This document shows, one piece after another, positions 9,697 through 17,961 of a DNA stretch of 64,000 nt (within the stretch, counting starts at the first letter, position 1; each line of letters begins with the position of its first letter). Origin of the DNA: Lentisphaerota bacterium. Its GTDB lineage: Bacteria > Verrucomicrobiota > Lentisphaeria > Victivallales > Victivallaceae. Where the stretch lies: NCBI GenBank assembly GCA_015061745.1, contig SUWB01000011.1, forward strand, positions 1-64,000, in the 5' to 3' direction. The notes beneath the pieces were generated by a model. The model searched no databases. It had not been told where the DNA came from and saw only the letters and a list, made by a program, of their open reading frames with translations. Both the position numbers and the translations under genes were made by a program.

Positions 9697-10611
9697 ATGA
9701 AAATTGCAACAACGATCGGAGAAATGTATCCACTGGGATTGAGGATCGCAGATACGATCCGCAGTTATCGGGATACAGGGTTCAAAAACCTGGATTTTTC
9801 CTTTTATTATGCTCACGCGGATAAAGATTCTCCTTATATGCAGGAAAGTGATCTTGCCTGGAAAAAAGAGATCGAAGAGGCTCTTGAAGCTGCCGATGAA
9901 TGTGGATTCACCTTTGTTCAGGCTCACGCTCCCGGCTACAATCCGGGGCGTGACAGCAGCGATTACGACCGTTGTATCAGGGCGATGCAGCGTTCTGTCG
10001 AAGCTTGTGCGATGCTGGGGATCCCTGTGACAGTGATGCATACGAGTTTTTCACCTGAGTTCACATATCCTGATGACCGGGACGGATATTACAAATACAA
10101 CCGGAAGTTTGTCGGAGATGTGCTGAGTGCTGCTGAAAAATTCGGCGTGACTCTTTGCATTGAAAACACATCCAACGGCAACGCCGGCAAGTGTTATTTC
10201 CCCCGGCGCGGGGCGGAGATGAATGATTTTATTGCCTATATGGATCATCCTCTGCTGGGGGCGTGCTGGGACACCGGACACGCTGTAATGGACGGGATCT
10301 TTGATCAATATGCCGAACTTAAAGAATTGGGATCTGCCTTGAAAGCAGTCCATATCCACGACAACGGCGTTCATTCGGATCAGCACTTGGCTCCTTACTG
10401 CGGAAAACTTCAACTTGATTCTGTGGTCAAAGGCTTGCTGGATATTGATTACAAAGGCAGTTTCACCTTTGAATCAGATTCTTTTTTGAACCACTGCAAC
10501 GGCGAAGGCCCCTTACGGCAGCTCCCCCTGGAAATCAGACGGGACGGTCTGGCTCTGCTTTATAAAATCGGAAAATTTGCCCTCGAAACCTATAATGCTT
10601 ACGAGGAATGA
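9697..10611 (+). CDS. sugar phosphate isomerase/epimerase family protein (xylose isomerase-like TIM barrel)
   Basis: The 304-aa product matches the AP-endonuclease-2/xylose-isomerase-like barrel: FVQAHAPG, VMHTSFSPEF, LCIENTS, CWDTGHAVMDG and VHIHDN supply the His, Glu and Asp residues that bind metal in this family, and FESDSF lies at the end of the barrel. It is cytoplasmic. As last gene of the operon it probably isomerises or epimerises a sugar or uronate released by the upstream enzymes, but the exact substrate is not visible. AGGT lies before the ATG. Confidence 0.8.
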   Translation: MKIATTIGEMYPLGLRIADTIRSYRDTGFKNLDFSFYYAHADKDSPYMQESDLAWKKEIEEALEAADECGFTFVQAHAPGYNPGRDSSDYDRCIRAMQRSVEACAMLGIPVTVMHTSFSPEFTYPDDRDGYYKYNRKFVGDVLSAAEKFGVTLCIENTSNGNAGKCYFPRRGAEMNDFIAYMDHPLLGACWDTGHAVMDGIFDQYAELKELGSALKAVHIHDNGVHSDQHLAPYCGKLQLDSVVKGLLDIDYKGSFTFESDSFLNHCNGEGPLRQLPLEIRRDGLALLYKIGKFALETYNAYEE

Positions 10612-10646
10612 AAAATCAAAGACAAGTTGAAAAAAATTTGACAGAA

Positions 10647-10686
10647 TAAAAAAAGTTGGCCGGAAAACCTTAGCCAACTTTTTTAT
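10647..10686. terminator. bidirectional terminator between convergent operons
   Basis: AAGTTGGC (10653-10660) and GCCAACTT (10673-10680) form an 8-bp stem flanked by A and T runs. It can serve both the (+) pectin operon and the (-) thiamin operon. Confidence 0.85.
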
Positions 10687-10708
10687 TGCAATGATTGCGG
10701 TCAATATA

Positions 10709-12001
10709 TTATGAAAGACCTTTTTTCAATCTTGCACTCAAACGGACAGAACAGAAATCCGGGCCGCACATAGTGCAGTATTCTGATCCGTGCTGATTGG
10801 GAGCTGAACTTTCCTGCAAGGCCTGCTGCCGCAGTTCTCTTGCCCATTCAGGATCAAGAGCCAGTTCAAACTGTTTTTCCCAGTCAAATTTGGCACGGGC
10901 ATCGGAAATGGCATCGTCCCGGTCGCGGCATCCCGGCTTGTGCAAAGCCACGTCGGCAGCGTGTGCTGCGATCTTGAATGCCACAACACCCCTGCGGACA
11001 TCATCGGCATTGGGCAGCCCCAGATGTTCTTTTGGGGTGACATAGCACAGCATTGCCGCACCGTAATACGCTCCCATCATACCGCCCATTCCGGCGACGA
11101 AGTGATCGTATCCCGGAGCACAGTCAATGACCACCGGTCCCAGAATGTAAAAGGGCGCATCGCCGCAAACTTTCCGTTCCCGTTCCATATTTTCCTGAAT
11201 TTGATCCAGAGGAACGTGGCCGGGACCTTCCACCATTGCCTGAACCTTTGCCGCCCGGCAGCGGGATACCAGTTCACCGAGGGTATCCAGTTCGGCGAAC
11301 TGTGCTTCATCGGAAGCATCTGCCAGACATCCGGGACGCAGACCGTCTCCCAGAGACAATGTGACATCATATTTTTGGCATATAGCCAATATTTCATCAA
11401 AGGCCTCATAGAAGGGATTTTCCTTTTTATTTTCCTGCATCCAGGCGGCCAGCAATGCGCCGCCGCGGCTGACGATACCCAGTTTCCGTTTCAGGGCGAG
11501 GGGAACATATTTCTGCAGTAACCCTGCGTGGATCGTCATATAATCTACCCCCTGTTCCGCCTGTTCCCGGATAACGGATAAGATCTTGTCTGCTGCAAAA
11601 TCATTGTTTCCATAACGGGCAACGATCTCATAAACAGGAACAGTTCCCAGAGGGGCGGTACTTTGTTCCAATATGGCCTGCCGGATGGAGGTGATTTCAC
11701 CGCCGGTACTCAAATCCATTACTGTATCTGCTCCGTAATGCAAAGCAATGGCAAGTTTGCTTTTTTCAGCACCGGGGCAGCTGGACAAGGTGGAGTTGCC
11801 CAAATTGGCGTTGATCTTGGTTTTGAGTTCCCGTCCGATACCGCAGGGGATCAAATTTTTATGATTGATATTGGCCGGAATGACCACAGTTCCGGCAGCG
11901 ACCCGTTCAGCGATAAATTGCTCAGACCGTTGTTCGGCTTGGGCAACGTGTTTTATTTGCGGGGTAATGATCCCTTTTTGAGCATATTCTATTTGTGTCA
12001 T
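10709..12001 (-). CDS. thiC: phosphomethylpyrimidine synthase ThiC
   Basis: The 430-aa product is a radical-SAM enzyme converting aminoimidazole ribotide to HMP phosphate in thiamin synthesis. Recognisable blocks are NINHKNLIPCGIG, ALHYGADTVMDLSTGG, EGPGHVPLDQI, GPVVIDCAPGYDHF and the C-terminal cluster motif CTMCGPDFC. The length fits the shorter bacterial/archaeal ThiC form. Third gene of the thi operon, 49 bp after thiE; AGGT precedes the ATG. Expected to be controlled by the TPP riboswitch upstream of thi4. Confidence 0.95.
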   Translation of the reverse strand: MTQIEYAQKGIITPQIKHVAQAEQRSEQFIAERVAAGTVVIPANINHKNLIPCGIGRELKTKINANLGNSTLSSCPGAEKSKLAIALHYGADTVMDLSTGGEITSIRQAILEQSTAPLGTVPVYEIVARYGNNDFAADKILSVIREQAEQGVDYMTIHAGLLQKYVPLALKRKLGIVSRGGALLAAWMQENKKENPFYEAFDEILAICQKYDVTLSLGDGLRPGCLADASDEAQFAELDTLGELVSRCRAAKVQAMVEGPGHVPLDQIQENMERERKVCGDAPFYILGPVVIDCAPGYDHFVAGMGGMMGAYYGAAMLCYVTPKEHLGLPNADDVRRGVVAFKIAAHAADVALHKPGCRDRDDAISDARAKFDWEKQFELALDPEWARELRQQALQESSAPNQHGSEYCTMCGPDFCSVRLSARLKKGLS

Positions 12002-12050
12002 AAAATACCTGTAATTGTTGATCCGTTCAAAAGTGGAAAAGCTGTATTAT

Positions 12051-12701
12051 TCAGCAGCCTTTCATTATTTGCCGCAATTGTCTGACCTTTGCTTCAACAT
12101 CGGGGGCTTGTGTTATTTCCGTGACCATTGCTATATGGTTGAATCCTTTGGAACACAAAAGCTCCAGATGATGTTCCTTGATGCCTCCCATTACAGAAAA
12201 GGGACACGTTACAAGTTTTTTTAGTTCTTCAGCTTTTTCCAATCCCAGGGCACCGCAAGCGACACTTTTGGTGCGTGTGGGAAACACAGGGCCGATGTTC
12301 AAATAGGAGCATCCTTCTGCGAGAGCTTTTTGTATTTCTTCTGCGTTGTGAGTTGAAACACCGAAAAACATTCCGGGAGCTAATTTTTTAGCTTCAGGCA
12401 GCGGAAAATCCTCCTGTCCCAGATGGACTCCGTCTGCACCGGCTGCCATTGCAATGTCGAGACGGTCATCGACGATCAGAAGCATCTGACAGCGGTCGGT
12501 GATCTTTTTGCATTTCCGGACCAGTTCAAACATTGCACAGTCGGAAATATTCTTTTCTCTGATCTGAACGACCCTGGCACCGGCCGCTGCGATCCCTGAA
12601 AGAATTTCACAAGTATCGCGTCCGTTGCAGAATTCAGAACTGATGACCGGGTAGAGATCAGAACTTTTGAATATTTCGATGCGTTCCGTCAGGGTACGCA
12701 T
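12051..12701 (-). CDS. thiE: thiamin phosphate synthase ThiE
   Basis: The 216-aa TIM-barrel enzyme joins HMP-PP and thiazole phosphate. Family motifs are VVQIREKN, LLIVDDRLDIA, GVHLGQED, GVSTHN, YLNIGPVFPTRTK and VMGGI. It starts 2 bp after the thi4 stop, so the two are probably translationally coupled. No thiD or thiM is in the window, so the HMP and thiazole kinases must be elsewhere. Confidence 0.95.
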   Translation of the reverse strand: MRTLTERIEIFKSSDLYPVISSEFCNGRDTCEILSGIAAAGARVVQIREKNISDCAMFELVRKCKKITDRCQMLLIVDDRLDIAMAAGADGVHLGQEDFPLPEAKKLAPGMFFGVSTHNAEEIQKALAEGCSYLNIGPVFPTRTKSVACGALGLEKAEELKKLVTCPFSVMGGIKEHHLELLCSKGFNHIAMVTEITQAPDVEAKVRQLRQIMKGC

Positions 12702-12703
12702 TT

Positions 12704-13483
12704 TCAGCGGCCTTTTTCGATGATGAGCTTTGCCACTTTGCGTCCGGACATAAGCATACCGCCGAAAATCGGTCCCATACGATAGCCGCCCATAACGTTA
12801 TTGGCACTCATACCGCAGGCATAGAGACCGGGGAAATAGCAGCGGGTGTTTTCCACGGTTGATGCTTCGCCGTTTTCCACCCACATAGGCTTTTCGCCGA
12901 TGATGTCGCCAGTGGGAGTGTCCAGCTGGATCTTTGCTTTTTTGACGGCCAGATTGAGGATCTCGCTGGGATGTCCGGTACCGTCGATCACATTTTCTGC
13001 AATAACGGTCAGGGGATCGACGTGAAGTCCGAGGCGTTCAACGCAAGTCCAGTTGATGACGAGACCGTTGACTTTGCCGTTTTTGAAAACCAGGTCTTCG
13101 ACACTGACAGAGTTGAAGATCTTGGCACCGGCTTTCAAGGCACCGAAAATAAGTCCGCTTGCCATTTCCACGGAATCAAGGGTATGATATCCCGGGGCAT
13201 TTTCCAATTCTTTGTGGGTGATGTTGAAGTCATCAAGAATGTGGAGAGCTTCATCCTGAACGACGACTTCATTAAAGAGCATACCGCCGCCCCAGGTACC
13301 GCCTCCGGGAGCAAGTTTGCGTTCAAAGACGGCAGTTTTCAATCCTGCTTCAGCCAGATAACGGGCTGCGACGAGGGCGGAGGGGCCGCCGCCGACGAGG
13401 GCGACATCAAGTTTCAGGCCGTCAATGAGTTTTTCGCTGAATTTGCTGATGATTGCTGTTGAGATAATGTTTTCCGCTGACAT
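12704..13483 (-). CDS. thi4: Thi4-type thiazole synthase, His at the suicide-Cys position
   Basis: The 259-aa FAD/NAD-fold protein makes ADP-thiazole from NAD, glycine and sulfur. The dinucleotide motif GGGPSA lies at 31-36, followed by [16 protein letters not shown]. The loop that carries the sacrificial cysteine in yeast Thi4 (CMDP) reads GLHVDP here, with H154 at the Cys position. Known Thi4 forms with His there use sulfide and turn over catalytically, so this one is inferred to be sulfide-dependent, fitting an anaerobe. ATG 13483 is preceded by GGAAAGGA; an upstream in-frame start lacks a good site. First gene of the riboswitch-controlled operon. Confidence 0.93.
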   Translation of the reverse strand: MSAENIISTAIISKFSEKLIDGLKLDVALVGGGPSALVAARYLAEAGLKTAVFERKLAPGGGTWGGGMLFNEVVVQDEALHILDDFNITHKELENAPGYHTLDSVEMASGLIFGALKAGAKIFNSVSVEDLVFKNGKVNGLVINWTCVERLGLHVDPLTVIAENVIDGTGHPSEILNLAVKKAKIQLDTPTGDIIGEKPMWVENGEASTVENTRCYFPGLYACGMSANNVMGGYRMGPIFGGMLMSGRKVAKLIIEKGR

Positions 13484-13585
13484 ACCGAAAAATCCTTTCC
13501 GGAGCACTTTATGCTCCTGTTCTGGGTATGTCGGTGCGGATTGCACACGATAACAGAAGGTGTAACAAAAATATTTTTCATTTTC

Positions 13586-13661
13586 TTTCCTACGCCGGCA
13601 TTACCCGTTTCAGGTTCAATGGGTTTGATCTCAGCCGTTGTCCCCGTGACAACAGCACCCC
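13586..13661 (-). ncRNA. TPP (THI-box) riboswitch
   Basis: On the minus strand the leader reads GGGGTGC, then CTGAGATCAAACCC, GAACCTGA, and CGGGTAATGCCGGCGTAGGAA, the conserved THI-box series in order. It lies between the promoter and thi4 and is expected to reduce expression of thi4-thiE-thiC when TPP is abundant. About 100 bases separate it from the thi4 ATG. No obvious U-rich terminator is visible, so control may be at translation initiation. Confidence 0.95.
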
Positions 13662-13678
13662 AATGTTACATAGTGTTT

Positions 13679-13707
13679 AATATAGCATTGCAGTTGCCCA
13701 TTGTCAA
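13679..13707 (-). promoter_or_regulatory. promoter of the thiamin operon
   Basis: Minus strand TTGACA (13707-13702), 17-bp spacer, TATATT (13684-13679), placed directly before the TPP riboswitch. Confidence 0.8.
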
Positions 13708-13711
13708 GTGA

Positions 13712-14135
13712 TATTCAGAAAGAAGCTGTGTGAAATTCAAGGCACTGTTCCCGATATGGGGAGTTTTCTGTTTTCAAAAATACTTTGACTTTCACCTCCC
13801 GATACGGATTTAGGAAGCAGCTTTCAACAGGGAAATAAAAAAACGGAATTTCAGATAGACTCAAAGGTCGTGTCTGAAATTCCGTATATAGTGCAATTGG
13901 GCGGCCATTTTTGCTTGATTCGGAAAATTCTCTCAAGCTCAAACGGTTGCGAGTTAATAGAAAATGGTCATCGCTTCGCTAAATAGCGAAAATATCTCTG
14001 TTTTTGTCTTTTTACGAAGCAGAGAAAATTTTTCAGCTCAAACAAAACGACCGCCATTCCGGAATAACTGCAATATACCCCGAAAAAAGATACCAACTTG
14101 CGACTTTGGCAAATAATGCCTTGGAATAATGATTT
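13712..14135. other. intergenic region without supportable gene
   Basis: Between the thi promoter and the 3' end of the repeat-protein gene. It holds a terminator hairpin (13837-13884) and a short TTCGCTAAATAGCGAA hairpin near 13975. A short minus-strand reading frame (13715-13942) has no ribosome binding site and runs through the terminator. Confidence 0.6.
13837..13884 (-). terminator. terminator downstream of the BspA-like gene
   Basis: Perfect 12-bp inverted repeat CGGAATTTCAGA / TCTGAAATTCCG followed on the minus strand by seven T. It lies about 250 bp beyond the repeat-protein stop codon. Confidence 0.8.
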
Positions 14136-15962
14136 TCACTCAAACAAATGCGGATAATCGCGTTTGACCTGTTCTTCACAGCCTGCCCCCTCAAACGCCT
14201 CACCGCAGATATACGTCACGCTGTTGGGGATGACGACACTGGTCAGACTTTTGCAGTTATGAAACGCCCCCCAACCGATTTTTGTCACGCTGTCGGGGAT
14301 GACGACACTGGTCAGACCTGTGCAGCCCCTAAACGCCAAATCGCCGATTTCGGTCACGCTGTCGGGGATGACGACACTGGTCAGACTGGAGCAGCCGTCA
14401 AACGCCAACTCTTCGATTTCAGTCACGCTGTTGGGGATGACGACACTGGTCAGACTGGTGCAGCCGGAAAACGCCTCTCTGCCGATTTTTGTCACGCTGT
14501 CGGGGATGACGACACTGGTCAGACTGGAGCAGCCGTAAAACGCCTCACCGCCGATTTCGGTCACACTGTCGGGGATGACGACACTGGTCAGACTGGTACA
14601 GCCGGAAAACGCGCTGTATCCGATATGCGTCACGCTGTCGGGGATGACGACACTGGTCAGACCTGTGCAGCCCCTAAACGCCTTATCGCCGATTGCAGTC
14701 ACGCTGTTGGGGATGACGACACTGGTCAGACCTGTGCAGCCCAGAAACGCCTCACCGCCGATTTCAGTCACGCTGTCGGGGATAACGACACTGGTCAGAC
14801 TGGTGCAGCCGTAAAACGCGCTGTATCCGATATGCGTCACGCTGTCGGGGATGACGACACTGGTCAGACCTGTGCAGCCCCTAAACGCCAAATCGCCGAT
14901 TTCGGTCACGCTGTCGGGGATGACGACACTGGTCAGACTGGAGCAGCCGTAAAACGCCTTACCGCAGATATACGTCACGCTGTTGGGGATGACGACACTG
15001 GTCAGACTGGTGCAGCCGTAAAACGCCCCCCAGCCGATTTCGGTCACGCTGTCGGGGATGACGACACTGGTCAGACCTGTGCAGTTCTTAAACGCCTCCT
15101 CTCCGATTTTGGTCACGCTGTTGGGGATGATATACGCTGTTGTACAGGGTGGAACATAAAGCAACATCTGATGGTCAACATCAATAACTCCTCCTGCTTC
15201 ACAAACTTTGAATTTGCTGTTGTTGGAAGTAACTTGTTGAACACCGTTAAACGCCTCCCTGCCGATTTGGGTCACACTGTCGGGGATGACGACACTGGTC
15301 AGACTGGTGCAGTCGTAAAACGCCCCCTCTTCGATTTTTGTCACGCTGTCGGGGAGGACGACACTGGTCAGACTGGTGCAGCCCCTAAACGCCTCTCTGC
15401 TGATTTCGGTCACGCTGTCGGGGATGACGACACTGGTCAGACTGGAGCAGCCGTCAAACGCCCCCCTGCCGATTTCGGTCACGCTGTTGGGGATGACGAC
15501 ACTGGTCAGACTGGTGCAGCCGTCAAACGCCCTCCTGCCGATTTCGGTCACGCTGTCGGGGATGACGACACTGGTCAGACTGGTGCAGCTGGAAAACGTC
15601 CCCCAGCCGATTTCGGTCACGCTGTCGGGGATGACGACACTTGTCAGACTGGAGCAGCCGTTAAACGCCAACTCTCCGATTTTGGTCACGCTGTCGGGGA
15701 TGACGACACTGGTCAGACCTGTGCAGTCCCTAAACGCCTTATCGCCGATTTGGGTCACGCTGTCGGGGATGACGACACTGGTCAGACTGGTGCAGCCGTA
15801 AAACGCCTCACCGCAGATATACGTCACGCTGTCGGGGATAACGACTTCAGCGATTTTTTTATTGGTACATTCTTTCAATGTTTTTTTGTCTTCGCTGAAA
15901 ACAAGTCCTTGTTCTTCTGCTTTGCGGATCGCATCCGAACCGGGAAAATCATTATCTGACAT
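14136..15962 (-). CDS. BspA-like leucine-rich-repeat protein (LRR_5 type), 23 repeats
   Basis: The 608-aa product has a 40-aa N-terminal segment then 23 units of 23 aa with consensus SVVIPDSVTxIGxxAFxxCTSLT. Unit 9 is extended by about 30 residues of a different sequence (VQQVTSNNSKFKVCEAGG), typical of BspA-type proteins. DNA repeats have a 69-bp period and are almost identical; variation is concentrated at the xx positions around IGxxAF. There is no signal peptide, TM segment or sorting motif, so export is unexplained. BspA-type repeats often mediate adhesion or protein binding, but no ligand can be inferred. It has its own promoter upstream. Confidence 0.88.
   Translation of the reverse strand: MSDNDFPGSDAIRKAEEQGLVFSEDKKTLKECTNKKIAEVVIPDSVTYICGEAFYGCTSLTSVVIPDSVTQIGDKAFRDCTGLTSVVIPDSVTKIGELAFNGCSSLTSVVIPDSVTEIGWGTFSSCTSLTSVVIPDSVTEIGRRAFDGCTSLTSVVIPNSVTEIGRGAFDGCSSLTSVVIPDSVTEISREAFRGCTSLTSVVLPDSVTKIEEGAFYDCTSLTSVVIPDSVTQIGREAFNGVQQVTSNNSKFKVCEAGGVIDVDHQMLLYVPPCTTAYIIPNSVTKIGEEAFKNCTGLTSVVIPDSVTEIGWGAFYGCTSLTSVVIPNSVTYICGKAFYGCSSLTSVVIPDSVTEIGDLAFRGCTGLTSVVIPDSVTHIGYSAFYGCTSLTSVVIPDSVTEIGGEAFLGCTGLTSVVIPNSVTAIGDKAFRGCTGLTSVVIPDSVTHIGYSAFSGCTSLTSVVIPDSVTEIGGEAFYGCSSLTSVVIPDSVTKIGREAFSGCTSLTSVVIPNSVTEIEELAFDGCSSLTSVVIPDSVTEIGDLAFRGCTGLTSVVIPDSVTKIGWGAFHNCKSLTSVVIPNSVTYICGEAFEGAGCEEQVKRDYPHLFE
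14190..15850 (-). repeat. 69-bp tandem repeats coding for LRR units
   Basis: About 22 tandem 69-bp units, interrupted near 15120-15250 by non-repeat sequence. Units 13-15 and 16-18 of the protein form a higher-order duplication of about 207 bp (GDxAFRGCTGLT, HIGYSAF, EIGGEAF in the same order). Confidence 0.9.
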
Positions 15963-16003
15963 ATCTTTTCTCCATATTTTATTTATTTGTTATTCTTTGT
16001 TAT

Positions 16004-16032
16004 ACAATATCACTATTTCTGATAAATTGCAA
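16004..16032 (-). promoter_or_regulatory. promoter of the BspA-like gene
   Basis: Minus strand TTGCAA (16032-16027), 17-bp spacer, TATTGT (16009-16004), about 45 bp before the ATG. Weaker than most others here. Confidence 0.45.
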
Positions 16033-16335
16033 GACAATGCTATAATTTATCCGGAACATTCCTGCGAAAATATCCTGACAAAGTTTACTGTCTATCTATA
16101 ATAGAGGAGATTTTCTGTAATATCTGACAAAATCTTAAAATTACGGCAGATTTTTTTCTGAAGTTGTATGGCTTTACAAATAATTCTTTCATAAACGACC
16201 GCCGACCTTACCAAACTTGGTAAAATCAAGATAAAAAAATCCAGCCATAAAGGACTGGATTGAAGGTTATAATATAATGCGGACAGAGTTGCATTACAAA
16301 TAGATAAACTCTCATTTTTCATTTTCTCATCATCC

Positions 16336-16548
16336 GTCGCACGAAGTGCTATGGATGACAGGTCATACGCAGCGTAAGCGGAGTGCTTCATATTTGAGCG
16401 AAAGCGAAAATGCTTCATAGCGGAATAAAATGGAGCTGTTTCATCTGAAAAGGCGGATTTGTGAAGCGCACCTCCGGTGCATGAAGCAATCCTCCGGATT
16501 ATGAAGCGGCTCTGTCGAGCCATGAAGCAAAGCCTTTTCAGGCTTCAT
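16336..16548. repeat. array of short hairpins linked by ATGAAGC / GCTTCAT
   Basis: From 16468: GCACC-TCC-GGTGC, ATGAAGC, AATCC-TCC-GGATT, ATGAAGC, GGCTC-TGTC-GAGCC, ATGAAGC, then AAGCCT-TTTC-AGGCTT and CAT. Stem sequences differ in every unit but each is perfectly self-complementary, and the linker is constant with a period of about 20-21 bp. To the left (about 16360-16430) the linker appears inverted as GCTTCAT around GAGCGAAAGCG-type hairpins. It sits immediately downstream of tRNA-Pro. Confidence 0.75.
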
Positions 16549-16574
16549 TTTTTTTGCCCGTCAGGGCAAAAAAA
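16548..16574 (-). terminator. terminator of tRNA-Pro
   Basis: T run, GCCC-GTCA-GGGC stem, A run, immediately past the tRNA CCA end on the minus strand. The symmetrical A/T flanks make it potentially bidirectional. Confidence 0.7.
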
Positions 16575-16651
16575 TGGTCGGGGCGGCGGGGATCGAACCC
16601 GCGACTTTCTGCTCCCAAAGCAGACGCGCTAAGCCACTGCGCTACGCCCCG
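16575..16651 (-). tRNA. tRNA-Pro (UGG)
   Basis: Minus strand cloverleaf: acceptor CGGGGCG/CGCCCCG, anticodon stem TCTGC/GCAGA with loop TTTGGGA (anticodon TGG), T-arm GCGGGTTCGATCCCCGC and encoded CCA end. Confidence 0.95.
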
Positions 16652-16671
16652 AAAATGGTGTCACTTTACTT

Positions 16672-16700
16672 AATATATCCTGAATGGGCTTTTTTTTCAA
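16672..16700 (-). promoter_or_regulatory. promoter of tRNA-Pro
   Basis: Minus strand TTGAAA (16700-16695), 17-bp spacer, TATATT (16677-16672), 20 bp upstream of the mature tRNA 5' end. Confidence 0.75.
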
Positions 16701-16740
16701 CCGTATGGCAGAGAAAAACAATATTTTTTTCCGTATCTTC

Positions 16741-16769
16741 TTGACTTTTATTCTTTGCCGGGGTATATT
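16741..16769 (+). promoter_or_regulatory. promoter of the oxidoreductase/PIG-L unit
   Basis: TTGACT (16741-16746), 17-bp spacer, TATATT (16764-16769). Confidence 0.7.
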
Positions 16770-16857
16770 TACCCCCATTGTGAAAAGCAGGAGGAGACAG
16801 CTTTGAAAGCATTTTCCCCCTTTGCAGAAAAATCAATATTTAATTCAGGATTTTTTT

Positions 16858-17958
16858 ATGGCTCCCATCAAGGTTGGTATTATCGGTATGGGTATTATGG
16901 GCAATGCCCATTTCAAAATACTCAAAGCTCAAAACGAGAATTATCAGATCACCGCTGTGTGTGACATTGATCCCGCTAAACTTTCCGCCGAAGAACTGCA
17001 GTCTGTGGCACGGTTCAACGATTATCGGGAACTTATCAACTCCGGGCTTTGCGAGTTGGTGGCCGTGGCGACCCCTCACCCCTGTCACGGCGAGATCTCC
17101 ATAGCGGCTTTTGAAAAAGGGCTCCACGTTATGTGCGAAAAACCCCTGACCGAAACTGCCGCAAAAACTGATGCACTGCTTGCCGCAGCCGGGAAAGCCG
17201 GAACGGTTTTTTCCACTAACTTCTCTATGCGTACCATTCCCATCAATAAGATGATTCGGAAAATGCTCAGCGAAAACGCCTTGGGCAAGATCATCCGTGT
17301 CGATTTCGTCTGTACCCGCTGGATGCGCAGTCAGCGTTACTACGATATGCAGAGCTGGCGCGGCAGCTGGGCCGGTGAAGGCGGCGGCGTCCTGATGAAT
17401 CAGGCCCCCCATAACCTTGACTTGCTCCACTGGTGGTTCGGAGAAATGGCAAGTGTCCGCGGTAAACTTGCTATGCGCCTGCACGATATCGACACCGAAG
17501 ATGAAGTGGAAGCAACCTTTATCAGCAAACAGGGATTTCCCATCCGCTTCTATGCCAATACGGGGGAATTGCCCGGTATCGACCGTATCGAGATCGTCGG
17601 CGAAAAAGGAACTCTTATCCGTGAAGTGGATAAACTGGTCTTTCAGAAGTTGGAAAAAACTGTTTCTGAATGGATGGCAGGGGAAGAAGCCTTCCCGGCA
17701 GCTGTTCCTGTGATCGAGGAATTGCCCATCCCTGATGACCCCCAGGGAGCCGCCGAGATTTGGAAAAATATCGCTTCCGTCATCCGGCAGGGAGGCGAAC
17801 TCATCGCCCCCGGATCCGATGCCTGGGCCGCAGTGGAACTTGCCAACGGTATCACTATTTCTCATTTTACCAACCGTGAAGTCAAATTCCCCGTTGACCG
17901 CAAAGAATATGCGGAGCTGCTCGGGGATTTGATCGAAGGAAAAAAAGGATTGAAATAA
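16858..17958 (+). CDS. Gfo/Idh/MocA family oxidoreductase
   Basis: The 366-aa NAD(P)-dependent sugar dehydrogenase-like protein has an N-terminal Rossmann motif VGIIGMGIMGNAH, the family motif CEKPLT about 100 residues in, and a C-terminal domain with GGGVLMNQAPHNLDLLHWWFG. ATG 16858 follows CAGGA by 7 bp and puts the Rossmann strand at the N-terminus; a longer in-frame start lacks support. Substrates in this family are sugars, sugar acids, inositols or sugar nucleotides. Coupled by a 3-bp gap to a PIG-L deacetylase, suggesting amino-sugar or glycoside metabolism. Confidence 0.88.
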   Translation: MAPIKVGIIGMGIMGNAHFKILKAQNENYQITAVCDIDPAKLSAEELQSVARFNDYRELINSGLCELVAVATPHPCHGEISIAAFEKGLHVMCEKPLTETAAKTDALLAAAGKAGTVFSTNFSMRTIPINKMIRKMLSENALGKIIRVDFVCTRWMRSQRYYDMQSWRGSWAGEGGGVLMNQAPHNLDLLHWWFGEMASVRGKLAMRLHDIDTEDEVEATFISKQGFPIRFYANTGELPGIDRIEIVGEKGTLIREVDKLVFQKLEKTVSEWMAGEEAFPAAVPVIEELPIPDDPQGAAEIWKNIASVIRQGGELIAPGSDAWAAVELANGITISHFTNREVKFPVDRKEYAELLGDLIEGKKGLK

Positions 17959-17961
17959 CTA

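Larger units (their letters stand above)
15963..16574. other. intergenic region: promoter, hairpin array, tRNA terminator; no gene
   Basis: Holds the repeat-protein promoter, an array of short hairpins (about 16336-16548) and the terminator-like hairpin just past the tRNA-Pro 3' end. A 143-codon minus frame spans the hairpin array and is not credible as a gene. Confidence 0.6.

Noticed and set aside
14148-15959. 603-codon open frame on the plus strand, antisense to the BspA-like gene
   Set aside because: It is a by-product of the 69-bp repeat: the period is a multiple of three so a stop-free antisense frame repeats too. It has no ribosome binding site, and the minus-strand product matches a known repeat family.
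16092-16523. 143-codon minus-strand frame downstream of tRNA-Pro
   Set aside because: It runs through the hairpin array and AT-rich spacer, has no ribosome binding site and no recognisable domain.
16462-16548. possible CRISPR-like array
   Set aside because: The units are about 20 bp with self-complementary variable parts and a 7-bp linker; CRISPR spacers are longer and not palindromic, and no cas genes are nearby.
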